Shown one piece after another: positions 34,874 through 36,549 of a DNA stretch of 36,549 nt. Location: the NCBI GenBank assembly GCA_015056495.1, contig SVGC01000036.1:1-36549 (forward strand), in the 5' to 3' direction. This stretch comes from Butyrivibrio sp. Its GTDB lineage: Bacteria; Bacillota; Clostridia; Lachnospirales; Lachnospiraceae. A program made the translations under genes and the position numbers. The first letter of the stretch is position 1, and each line of letters opens with the position of its first letter. The notes below the pieces were generated by a model. That model had not been told where the DNA came from and did no database searches. It saw only the letters and a list, made by a program, of their open reading frames with translations.

Positions 34874-36400
34874 ATGAAGAAGAAGGTATTAGCAACATTA
34901 CTTAGCGCAAGTATGGTACTTTCACTTGCAGCATGTGGCGGTTCAGAAGAAACCACAACAGAAACAAACACTGAAGCATCAACAGAGGCAGCTTCAGTAG
35001 AAGCTCAGACAGAGGAAAAGGCTGAAGTTACAGCTGAAGAAGCTCCTGAGGCAAAATATCACTTCACATTTGATGAAGGTGTTGATGAAGGTATCGTTGC
35101 TGCAACACGTCCAGAGAACCCACTTACAGAAGATGAAAAGGCAGCAGATCCACTTGTAGCTGGTGCTACATATGCTATTGAAGAGGATGATTCACTTCCA
35201 CTTCTTTACGCTGATGGTGTTGTTGGAAACAGCTTATATGTAAATGGTGAGTATGGTTATAAGCTTCCTATCGATTCAATAGGCACAGATGAATATACAA
35301 TTTCATTCTGGATTGATGCTGAAAGACTTGCTACATATGGAGCAACTCTTCAGGTTGGACGTAACATGGGTGCTACAGGCGATGCTGAGCCATACGTTAC
35401 ATGGCTGAACTTCACACAGACTGAATGGGGAACAAACAGTGCCAAGATCTTCCCTGTAGCTTGGAACAGAAACTCTGAGACAGGTGCATGGCCTTGGGTA
35501 TATGCCACAGATGATTCTATCCATGGTAAAAAAGAATGGGCAATGGTTACAGTTGTAGCAACAGGTGACATCTATCAGGCAGCAGATGATGGTCTTGATA
35601 GAGTAGCTTCTAAGTTCTACCTTAATGGCGAACTTATGTGGGATTGCTCAAATGTTGATGAAGCTATGTATGGCGGTTTTGCTACAAACATCTTAAATGG
35701 TGATGGTGTAGAAGGTTATATCGGTATCAACTATTGGGATACAATCTTTAAGGGATTCATTGATGATCTCTATATCTTTGATACAGCTCTTACAGATGGT
35801 CAGGTAAAAGGCCTCTATGAACTTGGTGATACATCAGTTACTCCAGTAGCTCCAGAAGGATCAGAGTCTGCTGAAGAAGAAACAGAAGCAGTTGCTAATG
35901 ACAACACTGGTGTTGAAGTAACAGGAACTCTTCTTGGTTCACTTGCTTGCGATAGCGCATTCTGGACAGAGTTCTCAGATGTTGTAGAAGTTCCAGAAGG
36001 TGAGTCAGTAACAGTTAACTTCAAGAACTACACAGATGGTCTTGCTAACTGGGATAACTTCCTTGTAGTTCTTCAGAATGTAGCAGATGGTCATAGCACA
36101 GATGATAATGCTGATTATGCAGAGTATGCAGTACTTCGTGCTGATAACTTTGGTTGGGGCGCTGGTTACGATAACATTGCAACAGCTGAATGTGACTGGA
36201 ACTGGGATACATTTACAACAGATATCAACGGTGCTGATGTTGAGCTTACTATCACAAACAATGGTGATACAGCAGATGTTGTTGCAGTAGTTACAACAGC
36301 AGATGGCAAGACATACAATCAGTCTTACACAGGTATTGCAGTTGATGGAGATCTCTACTACTGCTTAACACTTGAGAAGGCAGCTCTTGATATCCAGTAA
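34874..36400 (+). CDS. LamG-domain lipoprotein with C-terminal glycan-binding-like domain
   Basis: This 508-aa lipoprotein has a lipobox (SLAAC, C21) and an acidic Thr/Glu/Ala linker (~24-55). Residues ~57-320 form a concanavalin-like LamG jelly roll (YHFTFDEG, GNSLYVNGEYGY, EYTISFWIDAERL, KFYLNGELMW, GFIDDLYIFDTALTDGQVKGLYELG). A second Glu-rich linker leads to a C-terminal beta domain (~355-508) with FWTEFSDVV, FKNYTDGLANWDNFLVVLQN, YAVLRADNFGWGAG and ELTITNNGDTADV, reminiscent of carbohydrate-binding modules attached to clostridial glycanases. No catalytic residues are recognised. AAAGGAGG precedes the ATG. It is probably co-expressed with the substrate-binding lipoprotein and may capture glycans at the surface; that is inference. 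Confidence 0.8.
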   Translation: MKKKVLATLLSASMVLSLAACGGSEETTTETNTEASTEAASVEAQTEEKAEVTAEEAPEAKYHFTFDEGVDEGIVAATRPENPLTEDEKAADPLVAGATYAIEEDDSLPLLYADGVVGNSLYVNGEYGYKLPIDSIGTDEYTISFWIDAERLATYGATLQVGRNMGATGDAEPYVTWLNFTQTEWGTNSAKIFPVAWNRNSETGAWPWVYATDDSIHGKKEWAMVTVVATGDIYQAADDGLDRVASKFYLNGELMWDCSNVDEAMYGGFATNILNGDGVEGYIGINYWDTIFKGFIDDLYIFDTALTDGQVKGLYELGDTSVTPVAPEGSESAEEETEAVANDNTGVEVTGTLLGSLACDSAFWTEFSDVVEVPEGESVTVNFKNYTDGLANWDNFLVVLQNVADGHSTDDNADYAEYAVLRADNFGWGAGYDNIATAECDWNWDTFTTDINGADVELTITNNGDTADVVAVVTTADGKTYNQSYTGIAVDGDLYYCLTLEKAALDIQ

Positions 36401-36440
36401 TTCCTTGGTATTTAATTTTTCTGATAAAATCTTTTTCTTT

Positions 36441-36471
36441 AGCAGCTCATTCCTATGGAATGGGCTGCTTT
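36441..36471 (+). terminator. Terminator after the LamG lipoprotein
   Basis: AGCAGCTCATTCC pairs with GGAATGGGCTGCT (one wobble) around a TAT loop, followed by a weak T-rich tail. It suggests the two lipoproteins form a closed transcription unit. Confidence 0.7.
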
Positions 36472-36495
36472 GCTTGTGTAGCATCTTTTAATAAA

Positions 36496-36514
36496 CCCCC
36501 TGCTCTGCAGGGGG
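36496..36514. other. Isolated GC-rich hairpin
   Basis: CCCCCTGC (36496-36503), loop TCT, GCAGGGGG (36507-36514) is a perfect 8-bp stem with no T run. Function is unknown; the gene it belongs to may lie beyond the window. Confidence 0.5.
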
Positions 36515-36549
36515 ACAACAGCTGCTTCAGCTTACAGTAAAAAACCTCC

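Overview
The window comes from a low-GC Gram-positive anaerobe, most likely Lachnospiraceae near Butyrivibrio/Pseudobutyrivibrio. This is inferred from the 23S rRNA tail, strong AGGAGG-type ribosome binding sites, Gram-positive lipoboxes, a secreted type I pullulanase, several methyl-accepting chemotaxis proteins, and a structured 57-bp intergenic repeat that I associate loosely, from memory, with this group. I see no prophage, insertion sequence, CRISPR array or tRNA gene.

Layout. 1-160: the end of a 23S rRNA gene and the rrn terminator, with no 5S gene between them. 276-10516: cheV; then a sirtuin-like gene whose stop overlaps the start of a 6.3-kb gene for a giant acidic, repetitive, membrane-anchored protein; then hisH, hisF and ung. 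10607-17513: lysA, a class-Ic aminotransferase, a XerC/D-like recombinase, pepF, and aroF on the opposite strand. 17800-22783: phoH (PIN plus ATPase) behind a structured leader, gdhA behind a terminator-containing leader, and metY. 23030-32908: a dCache chemoreceptor, an EF-hand protein with no signal peptide, a secreted DUF4015-type putative glycosidase, a secreted pullulanase with two LacI/CcpA-type operators, and a second chemoreceptor behind a c-di-GMP-I riboswitch and terminator. 33233-36400: a sugar-type ABC substrate-binding lipoprotein and a LamG-domain lipoprotein.

How the genes fit together. One theme is sensing and motility: CheV, two chemoreceptors and c-di-GMP control. Another is polysaccharide use: pullulanase, putative glycosidase, binding lipoproteins. 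The rest is nitrogen and amino-acid metabolism (gdhA, metY, lysA, aroF, hisHF, an aminotransferase) and housekeeping (ung, pepF, phoH, recombinase).

The best candidate for an undescribed system is the cheV / sirtuin-like / giant acidic protein cluster. The giant protein has about 1,900 acidic, probably disordered, cytoplasmic residues, then a lysine-rich segment, one membrane helix and a small outer domain. Nine spaced copies of a Glu-(Met/Ile)-Glu-Asp-Leu-Leu-Gly-Ser-Leu motif resemble the EIDALL peptide of FliM/FliY that binds CheY-P. It could be a multivalent docking scaffold. That function is inference.

Four long palindromes in two sequence families (13374, 19498, 21251, 26674) and two copies of the 57-bp repeat (17915, 31065) form a second layer of structure between genes.
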